From Allolobophora icterica (Eukaryota; Annelida; Clitellata; Crassiclitellata; Lumbricidae), in the NCBI GenBank assembly GCA_963556255.1, contig OY744605.1, forward strand, positions 37,533,608 to 37,597,607: 64,000 nt of DNA, given 5' to 3'. Made by a program: the position numbers and the translations under genes. Positions 33,655 to 44,850 of this stretch are shown one piece after another. Under the pieces are notes generated by a model. That model searched no databases and was not told where the DNA came from. It saw only the letters and a program-made list of their open reading frames with translations. Position 1 is the first letter of the stretch. The number at the start of each line of letters is the position of its first letter.

Positions 33655-36600
33655 TTATATGACCCACTTACCCACATAATGAAATCAGCTAGAGATCTCT
33701 TCTGTTTCCCTAGGTGGATAACTCATAATAGGAATAGTGAAACACATAGAAGCACATGTTATGAGACACTTATTGTGAGAAAATATGTGAAAAGGGCTTT
33801 TCCCCGTGTTTAGGGCTAAATCTGACCCACTTACCCACATGGTAAAATCAGTTTGAGATTATTTTCTGGTTCCTTAGGTGGATAACTCATGATAGGAAGA
33901 GAAAAATTCTAATTCAAACATGCTAGGAGACATTTATAGTGAGAAAATATGTGAAATTGGCTTTTCCCTGATAGGAAGAGAAAAACTCTTAAGTCGAACA
34001 TGCTATGAGACAATTATAGCGAGAAAGTGTGTGAAAATGGCTTTCCCCGTGTTTAGGGCTAAATCTGACCCACTTACCCACATGGTAAAATCAGTTTGAA
34101 ATTATTTTCTGGTTTCCTATGTGGATAACTCATGATAGGAATAGTGAAAGTCATAGAATCACATGTTATGCCACACTTACAGTGAGAAAATGTGTGAAAA
34201 TGGCTTTTCCCCGTGTTTAGGCCTAAATCTGACCCACTTACCCACATGGTAAAATCAGTTTGAAATTATATTCTGGTTCCCTAGGTGGATAACTCATGAT
34301 AGGAAGAGAAAAGTTCTAAGTCGAACATGCTATGAGACAATTATAGCGAGAAAGTGTGTGAAAATGGCTTTCCCCGTGTTTAGGGCTAAATCTGACCCAC
34401 TTACCCACATAATGAAATCAGTTTGAGATTACTTTCTGGTTCCCTAGGTGGATAACTCAAGATAGGGATAGTGAAAGTCATAGAAGCACATGTCATGAGA
34501 CACTTACAGTGAGAAAATGTGTGAAAATGGCTTTTCCCCGTGTTTAGGGCTAAATCTGACCCACATACCCACATAATGAAATCAGTTTGAGATTATTTTC
34601 TGGTTCCTTAGGTGGATAACTCATGATAGGAAGAGAAAAATTCTAATTCAAACATGCTAGGAGACACTTATAGTGAGAAAATATGTGAAAATGGCTTTTC
34701 CCCGTGTTTAGGGCTAAATCTGACCCACTTACCCACATGGTAAAATCAGTTTGAGATTATTTTCTGGTTCCTTAGGTGGATAACTCATGATAGGAAGAGA
34801 AAAATTCTAATTCAAACATGCTAGGAGACACTTGTAGTGAGAAAATGTGTGAAAATGGCTTTTCCCCGTGTTTAGGCCTAAATCTTACCCACATGGTAAA
34901 ATCAGTTTGAAATTATATTCTGGTTCCCTAGGTGGATAACTCATGATAGGAAGAGAAAAACTCTTAAGTCGAACATGCTATGAGACAATTATAGCGAGAA
35001 AGTGTGTGAAAAAGGCTTTCCCCGTGTTTAGGGCTAAATCTGACCCACTTACCCACATGGTAAAATCAGTTTGAGATTATTATCTGGTTCCCTAGGTGGA
35101 TAACTCATGATAGGAAGAGAAAAACTCTTAAGTCGAACATGCTATGAGACAATTATAGCGAGAAAGTGTGTGAAAATGGCTTTCCCCGTGTTTAGGGCTA
35201 AATCTTACCCACTTACCCACATGGTAAAATCAGTTTGAAATTATTTTCTGGTTCCCTAGTTGGATAACTCATGATAGGAAGAGAAAAGTTCTAAGTCAAC
35301 CATGCTATGAGACACTTATAGTGAGAAAATGTGTGAAAATGGCTTTTCCCCGTGTTTAGGCCTAAATCTGACCCACTTACCCACATGGTAAAATCAGTTT
35401 GAAATTATTTTCTAGTTCCCTAGGTGGATAACTCATGATAGGAATAGTGAAACACATAGAAGCACATGTTATGAGACACTTACAGTGAGAAAATATGTGA
35501 AATTGGCTTTTCCCCGTGTTTAGGCCTAAATCTGACCCACTTACCCACCTGGTAAAATCAGTTTGAGATTATTTTCTGGTTCCCTAGGTGGATAACTCAT
35601 GATAGGAAGAGAAAAGTTCTAAGTCGAAAATGCTATAAGACACTTATAGTGAGAAAAGTTGTGAAAATGGCTTTTTCCAATGTTTAGGCCTAAATCTGAC
35701 CCACTTACCCACATAATGAAATCAGTTTGAGATTATTTTCTGGTTCCCTAGGTGGATAACTCATGATAGGAAGAGAAAAGTTCTAAGTCGAAAATGCTAT
35801 AAGACACTTACAGTGAGAAAATATGTGAAATTGGCTTTTCCCCGTGTTTAGGCCTAAATCTGACCCACTTACCCACCTGGTAAAATCAGTTTGAGATTAC
35901 TTTCTGGTTCCCTAGGTGGATAACTCATGATAGGAATAGTGAAAGTCATAGAAGCACATGTCATGAGACACTTACAGTGAGAAAATGTGTGAAAATGGCT
36001 TTTCCCCGTGTTTAGGGCTAAATCTGACCCACATACCCACATAAATCAGTTTGAGATTATTTTCTGGTTCCTTAGGTGGATAACTCATGATAGGAAGAGA
36101 AAAATTCTAATTCAAACATGCTAGGAGACACTTATAGTGAGAAAATATGTGAAATTGGCTTTTCCCCGTGTTTAGGGCTAAATCTGACCCACTTACCCAC
36201 ATGGTAAAATCAGGATGAGATTATTTTCTGGTTCCCTAGGTAGATAACTCATGATAGGAAGAGAAAAATTCTAATTCAAACATGCTAGGAGACATTTATA
36301 GTGAGAAAATATGTGAAATTGGCTTTTCCCTGTGTTTAGGGCTAAATCTGACCCACTTACCCACATGGTAAAATCAGTTTGAAATTATTTTCTGGTTTCC
36401 TATGTGGATAACTCATGATAGGAATAGTGAAAGTCATAGAATCACATGTTATGCCACACTTACAGTGAGAAAATGTGTGAAAATGGCTTTTCCCCGTGTT
36501 TAGGCCTAAATCTGACCCACTTACCCACATGGTAAAATCAGTTTGAAATTATATTCTGGTTCCCTAGGTGGATAACTCATGATAGGAAGAGAAAAGTTCT

Positions 36601-39600
36601 AAGTCGAACATGCTATGAGACAATTATAGCGAGAAAGTGTGTGAAAATGGCTTTCCCCGTGTTTAGGGCTAAATCTGACCCACTTACCCACATAATGAAA
36701 TCAGTTTGAGATTACTTTCTGGTTCCCTAGGTGGATAACTCAAGATAGGAATAGTGAAAGTCATAGAATCACATGTTATGCCACACTTACAGTGAGAAAA
36801 TGTGTGAAAATGGCTTTTCCCCGTGTTTAGGCCTAAATCTGACCCACTTACCCACATGGTAAAATCAGTTTGAAATTATATTCTGGTTCCCTAGGTGGAT
36901 AACTCATGATAGGAAGAGAAAAACTCTTAAGTCGAACATGCTATGAGACAATTATAGCGAGAAAGTGTGTGAAAATGGCTTTCCCCGTGTTTAGGGCTAA
37001 ATCTGACCCACTTACCCACATGGTAAAATCAGTTTGAGATTATTTTCTGGTTCCCTAGGTGGATAACTCATGATAGGAAGAGAAAAACTCTTAAGTCGAA
37101 CATGCTATGAGACAATTATAGTGAGAAAGTGTGTGAAAATGGCTTTCCCCGTGTTTAGGGCTAAATCTTACCCACTTACCCACATGGTAAAATCAGTTTG
37201 AAATTATTTTCTGGTTCCCTAGTTGGATAACTCATGATAGGAAGAGAAAAGTTCTAAGTCAACCATGCTATGAGACACTTATAGTGAGAAAATGTGTGAA
37301 AATGGCTTTTCCCCGTGTTTAGGCCTAAATCTGACCCACTTACCCACATGGTAAAATCAGTTTGAAATTATTTTCTAGTTCCCTAGGTGGATAACTCATG
37401 ATAGGAATAGTGAAACACATAGAAGCACATGTTATGAGACACTTACAGTGAGAAAATATGTGAAATTGGCTTTTCCCCGTGTTTAGGCCTAAATCTGACC
37501 CACTTACCCACCTGGTAAAATCAGTTTGAGATTATTTTCTGGTTCCCTAGGTGGATAACTCATGATAGGAAGAGAAAAGTTCTAAGTCGAAAATGCTATA
37601 AGACACTTATAGTGAGAAAAGTTGTGAAAATGGCTTTTTCCAATGTTTAGGCCTAAATCTGACCCACTTACCCACATAATGAAATCAGTTTGAGATTATT
37701 TTCTGGTTCCCTAGGTGGATAACTCATGATAGGAAGAGAAAAGTTCTAAGTCGAAAATGCTATAAGACACTTACAGTGAGAAAATATGTGAAATTGGCTT
37801 TTCCCCGTGTTTAGGCCTAAATCTGACCCACTTACCCACCTGGTAAAATCAGTTTGAGATTACTTTCTGGTTCCCTAGGTGGATAACTCATGATAGGAAT
37901 AGTGAAAGTCATAGAAGCACATGTCATGAGACACTTACAGTGAGAAAATGTGTGAAAATGGCTTTTCCCCGTGTTTAGGGCTAAATCTGACCCACATACC
38001 CACATAAATCAGTTTGAGATTATTTTCTGGTTCCTTAGGTGGATAACTCATGATAGGAAGAGAAAAATTCTAATTCAAACATGCTAGGAGACACTTATAG
38101 TGAGAAAATATGTGAAATTGGCTTTTCCCCGTGTTTAGGGCTAAATCTGACCCACTTACCCACATGGTAAAATCAGGATGAGATTATTTTCTGGTTCCCT
38201 AGGTAGATAACTCATGATAGGAAGAGAAAAATTCTAATTCAAACATGCTAGGAGACATTTATAGTGAGAAAATATGTGAAATTGGCTTTTCCCTGTGTTT
38301 AGGGCTAAATCTGACCCACTTACCCACATGGTAAAATCAGTTTGAAATTATTTTCTGGTTTCCTATGTGGATAACTCATGATAGGAATAGTGAAAGTCAT
38401 AGAATCACATGTTATGCCACACTTACAGTGAGAAAATGTGTGAAAATGGCTTTTCCCCGTGTTTAGGCCTAAATCTGACCCACTTACCCACATGGTAAAA
38501 TCAGTTTGAAATTATATTCTGGTTCCCTAGGTGGATAACTCATGATAGGAAGAGAAAAGTTCTAAGTCGAACATGCTATGAGACAATTATAGCGAGAAAG
38601 TGTGTGAAAATGGCTTTCCCCGTGTTTAGGGCTAAATCTGACCCACTTACCCACATAATGAAATCAGTTTGAGATTACTTTCTGGTTCCCTAGGTGGATA
38701 ACTCAAGATAGGAATAGTGAAAGTCATAGAATCACATGTTATGCCACACTTACAGTGAGAAAATGTGTGAAAATGGCTTTTCCCCGTGTTTAGGCCTAAA
38801 TCTGACCCACTTACCCACATGGTAAAATCAGTTTGAAATTATATTCTGGTTCCCTAGGTGGATAACTCATGATAGGAAGAGAAAAACTCTTAAGTCGAAC
38901 ATGCTATGAGACAATTATAGCGAGAAAGTGTGTGAAAATGGCTTTCCCCGTGTTTAGGGCTAAATCTGACCCACTTACCCACATAATGAAATCAGTTTGA
39001 GATTACTTTCTGGTTCCCTAGGTGGATAACTCAAGATAGGAATAGTGAAAGTCATAGAATCACATGTTATGCCACACTTACAGTGAGAAAATGTGTGAAA
39101 ATGGCTTTTCCCCGTGTTTAGGCCTAAATCTGACCCACTTACCCACATGGTAAAATCAGTTTGAAATTATATTCTGGTTCCCTAGGTGGATAACTCATGA
39201 TAGGAAGAGAAAAACTCTTAAGTCGAACATGCTATGAGACAATTATAGCGAGAAAGTGTGTGAAAATGGCTTTCCCCGTGTTTAGGGCTAAATCTGACCC
39301 ACTTACCCACATGGTAAAATCAGTTTGAAATTATTTTCTGGTTTCCTAGGTGGATAACTCATGATAGGAATAGTGAAAGTCATAGAAGCACATGTTATGA
39401 GACACTTACAGTGAGAAAATGTGTGAAAATGGCTTTTCCCCGTGTTTAGGCCTAAATCTGACCCACTTACCCACATGGTAAAATCAGTTTGAAATTATTT
39501 TCTTGTTTCCTAGGTGGATAACTCATGATAGGAATAGTGAAAGTCATAGAAGCACATGTCATGAGACACTTACAGTGAGAAAATGTGTGAAAATGGCTTT

Positions 39601-39640
39601 TCCCCGTGTTTAAGCCTAAATTTGACCCACTTTCCCACAC
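33655..39640. repeat. Right satellite array, ~36 units of ~164 bp in inverted orientation
   Basis: Same unit as the left array, reverse complemented. A block of 12 units is duplicated with an offset of 1962-1963 bp (about 34900-36960 matches 36862-38930), shown by private variants such as TTCTAGTTCCC and TTTTTCCAATG recurring at that spacing. One unit is truncated near 33960. Confidence 0.95.
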
Positions 39641-39838
39641 GCAGTAATCAGTTTGCGATTATTTCTGATTGCCTACAGTGGATAACTGTTGATTGGTGGT
39701 GGGTTTGATATAACATTTTATGTAGAAATGCGTATTTTTTGAAGATGTTTAAACTTGTATTTGACCTGCGGCTTTCCATACCGAATATCCAATATCCGAA
39801 TGTGAATATCAAACCAACTTGACGGAGGTAGTAAATAT

Positions 39839-40236
39839 TCATGGGTCGGTGGCATATAGGAGTTTCACCTCATAGAGAAAGGTTAGGTCAGCATCGGTTT
39901 CATGTCAAGATCTGAAGGTCAAGCAGGCAGTTACGGGGGTCGTGTATAGAGTTGGATCATCTAGAGAGTTAAGGGGAAGAGCAGAAGTCAAAATAGGATT
40001 TGAGGAAGAGGTTCTTTAAGTTTTGAGTTGAAGACATGCTTATAGAGGTTGCGAAAGGTGTAGTTTGGTGATTTCATAGGCTGTGCACCAGATAATTTTG
40101 TAATTCTGACGGGAGTTTATTATACATACCAGTAAGTATATGAACATTCATTCATAGGGCCATTTTTAATACAGATTCATGAACTGACATGACTTACAAG
40201 TATTACCCGGTATGTAACATAAAAATTTTGTGTTAG
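39839..40236. other. THAP intron remainder
   Basis: About 400 bp between the foldback element and THAP exon 2. No gene or repeat recognised. It ends in TTTTGTGTTAG, the splice acceptor. Confidence 0.5.
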
Positions 40237-40402
40237 GTGCAAGAAGTGGGTTATCAACACCAGGCGTGGGGACCTTGATAAGAAAGATCCAGCAGAATTA
40301 CACAAGAACCACGTTTTGTGTAGTGCGCACTTTGAAGACAACCAGTTCACAAATGTATTACACAACCGACTCAACTGGAATGCAATACCCACATTATTTG
40401 AT
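40237..40402 (+). CDS. THAP zinc-finger gene, exon 2
   Basis: After the TTAG acceptor, one base completes the exon 1 codon and 55 codons follow, ending at GAT|GTGAGT. The peptide has CKKWVINTRR, the remaining zinc ligands in VLCSAHFE (Cys59 and His62 of the joined numbering) and the closing AIPTLF box that ends THAP domains. Spacing C5-x4-C10-x48-C59-x2-H62 falls in the family range. The exon is on the + strand while the P-type transposase just downstream is on the minus strand. No in-phase + strand continuation was found. Confidence 0.85.
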
Positions 40403-40492
40403 GTGAGTCATTTTGTTTAAAGTTGTTAATATAACACATTTAAAGTTGTTATTCCAAGGCTGATGTTATTGTTGTTTTAGTGGTCATTGGTC

Positions 40493-40669
40493 CAGGGACG
40501 TAACTAGCGTTGGGCTTGGGGGGGCTTAAGCCCCCCCAAACGAAGTTGAAGCCCCCCAAACAAGTCAAGCCGTTGTATGCTTACGGCTAAAATTCGTATG
40601 AACACTGTATAAATGTTGCCATGTTCAAGGTTTAAGCCCCCCAAACGAAAAATCCTAGTTACGTGCCTG
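40493..40669. mobile_element. 177-bp hAT MITE with 8-bp target duplication
   Basis: The left end CAGGGACGTAACTAG and the reverse complement of the right end CAGGCACGTAACTAG match. CATTGGTC flanks both sides (40485-40492, 40670-40677). Three copies of AAGCCCCCCAAAC-type words lie inside. Confidence 0.92.
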
Positions 40670-40856
40670 CATTGGTCTGATACTGTTGAAAGTGTGCTAC
40701 ATCAGTATTATCATCATTATCGTAGAATGTTTTATGTGCACTGTCTCAACACATTAATTGTGTAGCAGGAATAAGTAATACCAGTGTCTACATGGAGGAA
40801 AACTTTGTTACATCGCAGTTCAAGGGGCCAAAAATCAAAATAAGTCATGAGATGTA

Positions 40857-41165
40857 TATCAATCAATCAATTAAACTCAATTGACAGGTCACAGTATTGG
40901 TTGATTTTACAGTTACAAGGCATTCAATAAATATGCTTTTAATTTATTTTTAAATTGGTACAATGATAGAAGACTTGTTAATTTCAACGGTAAAGTGTTC
41001 CAAAATGACGGACCATAAGTTCTAATGCTAAATTGTCTGATCTTGGTGTGTACACTAGATAAATTATATTTATTAGAGGAACGTGTCTCATGGTCATGTA
41101 TTTCAAGATTCTTCCTAAACCATTGATCAAAGCTTTTTGGTAGTAAATGTATGTGGAACTTTTAA
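40857..41165 (-). pseudogene. 5'-truncated LINE 3' end, minus strand
   Basis: Read on the minus strand, one frame gives RTYGPSFWNTLPLKL and then QFKNKLKAYLLNAL, the conserved tail after reverse transcriptase in CR1-like LINEs. It ends in TTGATTGATTGAT at the 3' side, a tetranucleotide tail of the kind these elements carry. Start is approximate. Confidence 0.6.
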
Positions 41166-41177
41166 TATTAAATATTG

Positions 41178-42552
41178 TTAGTAGTTTGCAGGGTTATGGA
41201 AAGAGATTATCTGGTCTGCCAACAGCATGACAATTAAAGATTTATTGTCAATATCAATGCACTGTGCATAAATTCTGCTTTCATCCTTAATGAACCTTGA
41301 CATAGTTATCATCAAATCTAGTGTTTTAAGAGGTTTTGTGCTATTGCAGGTTCCAAATCCTCCAGCACAACTCAGAACATCCTGACACCGAGAACAAATT
41401 CCACATTTACGAGCAAGCCATCCAGACAAGTAACTGACTAGTGATTCCTCCCCTTCTGTAAAAATTTCAACAATACTCTGGTCACAGCAAATGTCACTGT
41501 TTAGAATTTCATTTGACATTTCAGACCAAATTTCATCACCATAATAACATGTACAGCGTGTTCTATTGTGTCAACAGTGAAATTTGGTGATTTTAATGTA
41601 CTGCCAAGATTTTTACAGCTGCTAAATTTGTTGCACCTTGATCACACACAATGCATCGAACAAACAAGCCAATATCGTGAACTCTAGTAATGCATTCTTT
41701 TATTAGTTCTGACAGTTTTGAGCTTGCTATTGTGTGGTGTGTAAAGAAAAATGCAATGGCTTGCTTCCATTTACTGCGCAAACCCCTAATCATGAAGACT
41801 AATGCGTGTGTTGCTATCGTTCCATCATCCGTGTACCCTATGACTCTGTCTAAGTTCTTATCATATGTTAACTGTGATTTCAAAGAAATTTCATCAAATA
41901 CTAGTGCACACTGACGTTCACATAATGGCAAACTCATAACATGTAATTTAAGGACCTCAAAAATCACAGGTGCAAACCCACATTCAATTCTGCCAATGGC
42001 TGCACCTACAAACCTGCGTAACATTGACAAAGATGGTAAAGCCAAGTGCTGTGATACAAATCGATATGCTGCAGCACTCTTAAAATGAAACTGTAAACCA
42101 AATAATTTTTCCTTCACTGACCACCAGTTGCAAAGGCGTTAAAAACTGTTTAGCAGCATTTACAATAACATCAACTGCACCAGACGGCATTGCAGGCTCT
42201 CGCTTTTTGGGGATTTTTCAGTCTTAAATTGTGCAACTTTTCTTTCCAATCTCCAGCGTCTAGACTGTAGCTGATGTATTTTCTGCCTGAGCCGTTTTCT
42301 TAATGGAGTATCTGGTGGTCTGCATTTATTACATTTTATTTGCTTATTTGTGTCTGTAGTTATTTGCTTAATTATGTCTATATTTATATCAGATGTAGAA
42401 ACTTCTGATGAACCACAATCTCCTTCAGTAGCCAAAGTTGTTGCTGGAGTCATTTTGAACATCTTGGGCATTTCATTTGATGACAGATTTCTTTTGGCTT
42501 CGACACCAGCTTCCTTGTCTGTGCTCACAACACCTTCTTTTCTAACAGACAA
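41178..42552 (-). pseudogene. P-element-type (THAP9-like) transposase body, decayed
   Basis: Three minus-strand frames in series. 42552-42160: a basic coiled coil (RKRLRQKIHQLQSRRWRL), entered through a CTGTTAG acceptor near 42542. 42117-41593: the helical segment (YRFVSQHLALPSLSMLRRFV) and RNase H-like core with LVFDEISLKSQLTY, IGYTDDG, ALVFMIRGLRSKWKQA and VCDQGATN, giving two catalytic-type aspartates. 41519-41178: a C-terminal piece with SGWLARKCGICSRC. The frame is lost between coil and core and again just after the second Asp. The GTP-binding insertion and the segment carrying the last acidic residue are missing, so it is inactive. It faces the opposite way to the THAP exons upstream. 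Confidence 0.8.
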
Positions 42553-42842
42553 CTTGCGTTTGTATAATTTGCTTCATGTACAAGTGATATTTCATGATTC
42601 TTTACAAGTGTTTGTGAGCATAATACAAAAAAGACAAATTGAAAGAATCTTGCATATGTAATTATCTGTAAATATTTGTAAGTACATATACTGGTATTGT
42701 AAAATTAGAAACTTGCCAGTTTGGTTTGTTGTATAATTTGCTTCATGTACAGGTGATATTTCATGATTACTTAATTCTTTACAAGTGTTTTTGAGCGTAA
42801 CACAAAAAGACAAATTAAAAATTCTTGCCAGTTTGGTTTGGT
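42553..42842. repeat. Two-copy ~165-bp tandem repeat interrupted by a LINE
   Basis: TAATTTGCTTCATGTAC then GTGATATTTCATGATT and TCTTTACAAGTGTTT occur at about 42569 and 42733. A third, diverged start (TTATTTGCTTCATGTATG) lies at 44396 on the far side of the LINE, showing the LINE landed inside the array. Confidence 0.75.
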
Positions 42843-42843
42843 A

Positions 42844-42876
<33 letters not shown>

Positions 42877-44396
42877 AGTAGTTTTATATAGCGCCCCTTC
42901 AAGATTGCCTACTCAGGAGCACTCCCAGCCCAACCACGGTCAAATAACGCAGTTTTGAGGACAGTAAGAAACAGGGTGAAATGACCAATCGGTAATTGAA
43001 GGAGCTTGGTAGGAAGCCCATTCCAGGTCATGGGGGCAGCCACAGAGAAGGCACGGCGCTGCCGTATGGTTGTCCGCACGCGGGGAACAACAAGTTCAGC
43101 CTGCGCAGCTGAGCGGAGAGAGGAACGGCGCTGCGAGCATGAGGTGGGACAGCAGAGCTCCCGCAGGTATGGAGGGGCCAAACCTTCAAAGCACCGCCGG
43201 ACCAAGGCAGAGATTCGGTAAGTGATGCGCTGTGGGTAGGGGAGCCAGTGGAGGACATCCCTCATATACGCAGACACTCTGCCAAACTTGGGGATGCGGC
43301 CTACAAGGCGGGCAGCAGTACGCAGGATTCTGTTCAGGGACTCAATCCGGCAGGCCGTGAGTCCATCATATATGGCACTGCAGTAGTCCAATCGAGAAAC
43401 AACAAAAGCATGGACAAGCGTGGAAGCTGCACTGGGAGACAAAGAACGGGAGATCACCTTGAGTTGCCGGAGCTGGTAATAGCAACTGCGGGAGAGAAGA
43501 TTTATGTGCCGCGTGAATGCAAGTTCCTGGTCCAGGATGACTCCCAAGTCCCGGACCGAGGTCGAGAAAGCAAGGTGTGGGAATTGCAAGGCAAGAGAAG
43601 ACAGATCTATTTTACAGAGCTGCTGGGGAGTGCCAAGCCATATAAACTGCGTCTTGGCGGGGTTTAGCCGCAGGCGGTTTGAGGACATCCAGGCCTGCAG
43701 GGACTCCATGGCATGGGTCATGGTTTCCACCGCTGCAACAGCGCGGACAGCCGGGCAGTGTATATAGGCTTGCAGGTCGTCAGCATAGGACTGGCTAAGG
43801 ACCGACCCAGCCGCCAGCAGGGACCCTAGGTCGGCAGTGTAGATTATGTAAAGAAGGGGGCCAAGGACAGAGCCCTGAGGCAGGCCAAATGGAGCAGGGA
43901 CCCAAGGAGACCTAGTGGATCCGTGGACGACCATGAAGGAGCGGTCGTGCAGAAAGGAGGTAAGCCAATCAAGAACATTGCCAGAGAAGCCAAAAGAAGT
44001 GGATAGGCGCTGCAAGAGAATGTCGTGATCAACAGTGTCGAACGCGGCACTCACATCAAACAGCGCAAGGAGAGTGACCTGAGATCTATCAATGGCTCCA
44101 TATATGTCAGATAGCAGGCGGACCAACAAGGTTTCTGTGGAGTGGCCCTTACGGAAACCGGACTGGAAAGTGGGGAGGAGACCATTTTTGTCAAGGTAGC
44201 ACATGAGCTGTGCGGCAACAATCTTTTCAATTATTTTAGATAAGAATGAGACATTTGCTATTGGCCTAAAATTAGTTGGCTCAGTAGTGTCGAGTCCTTC
44301 CGCTTTAATCACTGGAACCACGATGGACTTCTTTTGGCTAGCAGGAAGAATTCCCTCTTGAAGGGAGCGATTACATAGAACCGTAAGAAACGGTTA
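42843..44396 (-). mobile_element. 5'-truncated L2/CR1-type LINE, minus strand
   Basis: The 3' end has an ATT/AAT trinucleotide tail (42843-42876 on the + strand) preceded by GCGCTATATAAAACTAC, typical of L2/CR1-group elements. The 5' end stops within the reverse transcriptase domain at about 44396, the usual result of incomplete target-primed reverse transcription. Confidence 0.88.
42909..44321 (-). CDS. LINE reverse transcriptase, N-terminally truncated
   Basis: A 470-codon open frame (extending in frame to about 44395) covers reverse transcriptase from NFRPIANVSFLSKIIEK through QSGFRKGHSTETLL, ALFDVSAAFDTVDHD, GLPQGSVLGPLLY and the catalytic SYADDLQ. It continues to a C-terminal tail ending in VAAPMTWNGLPTKL and LKTALFDRGW. 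The endonuclease and any ORF1 are absent through truncation. The frame is intact, so the copy is fairly recent, but the start codon given is not a true translation start. Confidence 0.9.
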   Translation of the reverse strand: MVPVIKAEGLDTTEPTNFRPIANVSFLSKIIEKIVAAQLMCYLDKNGLLPTFQSGFRKGHSTETLLVRLLSDIYGAIDRSQVTLLALFDVSAAFDTVDHDILLQRLSTSFGFSGNVLDWLTSFLHDRSFMVVHGSTRSPWVPAPFGLPQGSVLGPLLYIIYTADLGSLLAAGSVLSQSYADDLQAYIHCPAVRAVAAVETMTHAMESLQAWMSSNRLRLNPAKTQFIWLGTPQQLCKIDLSSLALQFPHLAFSTSVRDLGVILDQELAFTRHINLLSRSCYYQLRQLKVISRSLSPSAASTLVHAFVVSRLDYCSAIYDGLTACRIESLNRILRTAARLVGRIPKFGRVSAYMRDVLHWLPYPQRITYRISALVRRCFEGLAPPYLRELCCPTSCSQRRSSLRSAAQAELVVPRVRTTIRQRRAFSVAAPMTWNGLPTKLLQLPIGHFTLFLTVLKTALFDRGWAGSAPE

Positions 44397-44850
44397 TTTG
44401 CTTCATGTATGAGTCATATTTCATAATTACTTACTGGTAATTCATTTCATACTGTGAACTGTTTATTAAACTGTCTGCTGGTTATTGATTATAACCTATA
44501 TATTGATTCACTGTCAATAATCTCCAAAAATGCGTAACAGATTCAATAAAGAAATGGATTTATCCAGTGTTGTATGTCACTTTTTGATGTTTATAACTGT
44601 AAGCCAAAAACTTCAAAACACCACTCTTTTGATGTTTATAACTGTAAGCCAAAAACTTCAAAACACCACTCTAATAAGTAATAATGGTCAAGGCATCAGT
44701 CAAGAACTTGGTGCTAAGTAGTCGGTGTGCACACGAAATTTCAAGGTTAAGTCCAGTCAAAACCTTAAAAGAGAAATACATGAAGGAACAGAAGCAGCTT
44801 ATTGTATTGTATAGTATACCAATTCTTGTGAAGCACCTCTACCCAGTGCT
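44397..44850. other. Short spacer with 43-bp tandem duplication
   Basis: A 43-bp unit beginning TTGATGTTTATAACTGTAAG occurs twice in a row (about 44584-44626 and 44627-44669). No gene recognised. Confidence 0.6.

Larger units (their letters stand above)
29426..39838. mobile_element. 10.4-kb foldback element with satellite arms and 9-bp target duplication
   Basis: Termini are ACCTCCGTCAAGTTGG at 29435 and the exact reverse complement ending at 39829. The flanking 9-mers AGTAAATAT (29426-29434, 39830-39838) are identical. Each arm is ~190 bp of unique terminus, a tandem array of ~164-bp units, then ~350 bp of inner unique sequence: left arm 29435-31981, right arm 33281-39829. The left array has about 12 units and the right about 36, including a duplicated 1.96-kb block. 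The centre (31982-33280) is single copy. Long arms of tandem repeats and a 9-bp duplication recall Drosophila FB (MULE-related) elements, and sea urchin TU elements share the satellite-arm design. No transposase is seen. Confidence 0.9.

Noticed and set aside
29625..39640. Direct protein-coding role for the 164-bp satellite
   Set aside because: Units contain stops in every frame and vary by indels.
39648..39842. 64-residue minus-strand frame at the foldback terminus
   Set aside because: Terminal repeat sequence only; the mirrored left terminus does not hold an equivalent gene.
43006..43767. Plus-strand frames opposite the LINE
   Set aside because: Shadows of the reverse transcriptase frame.
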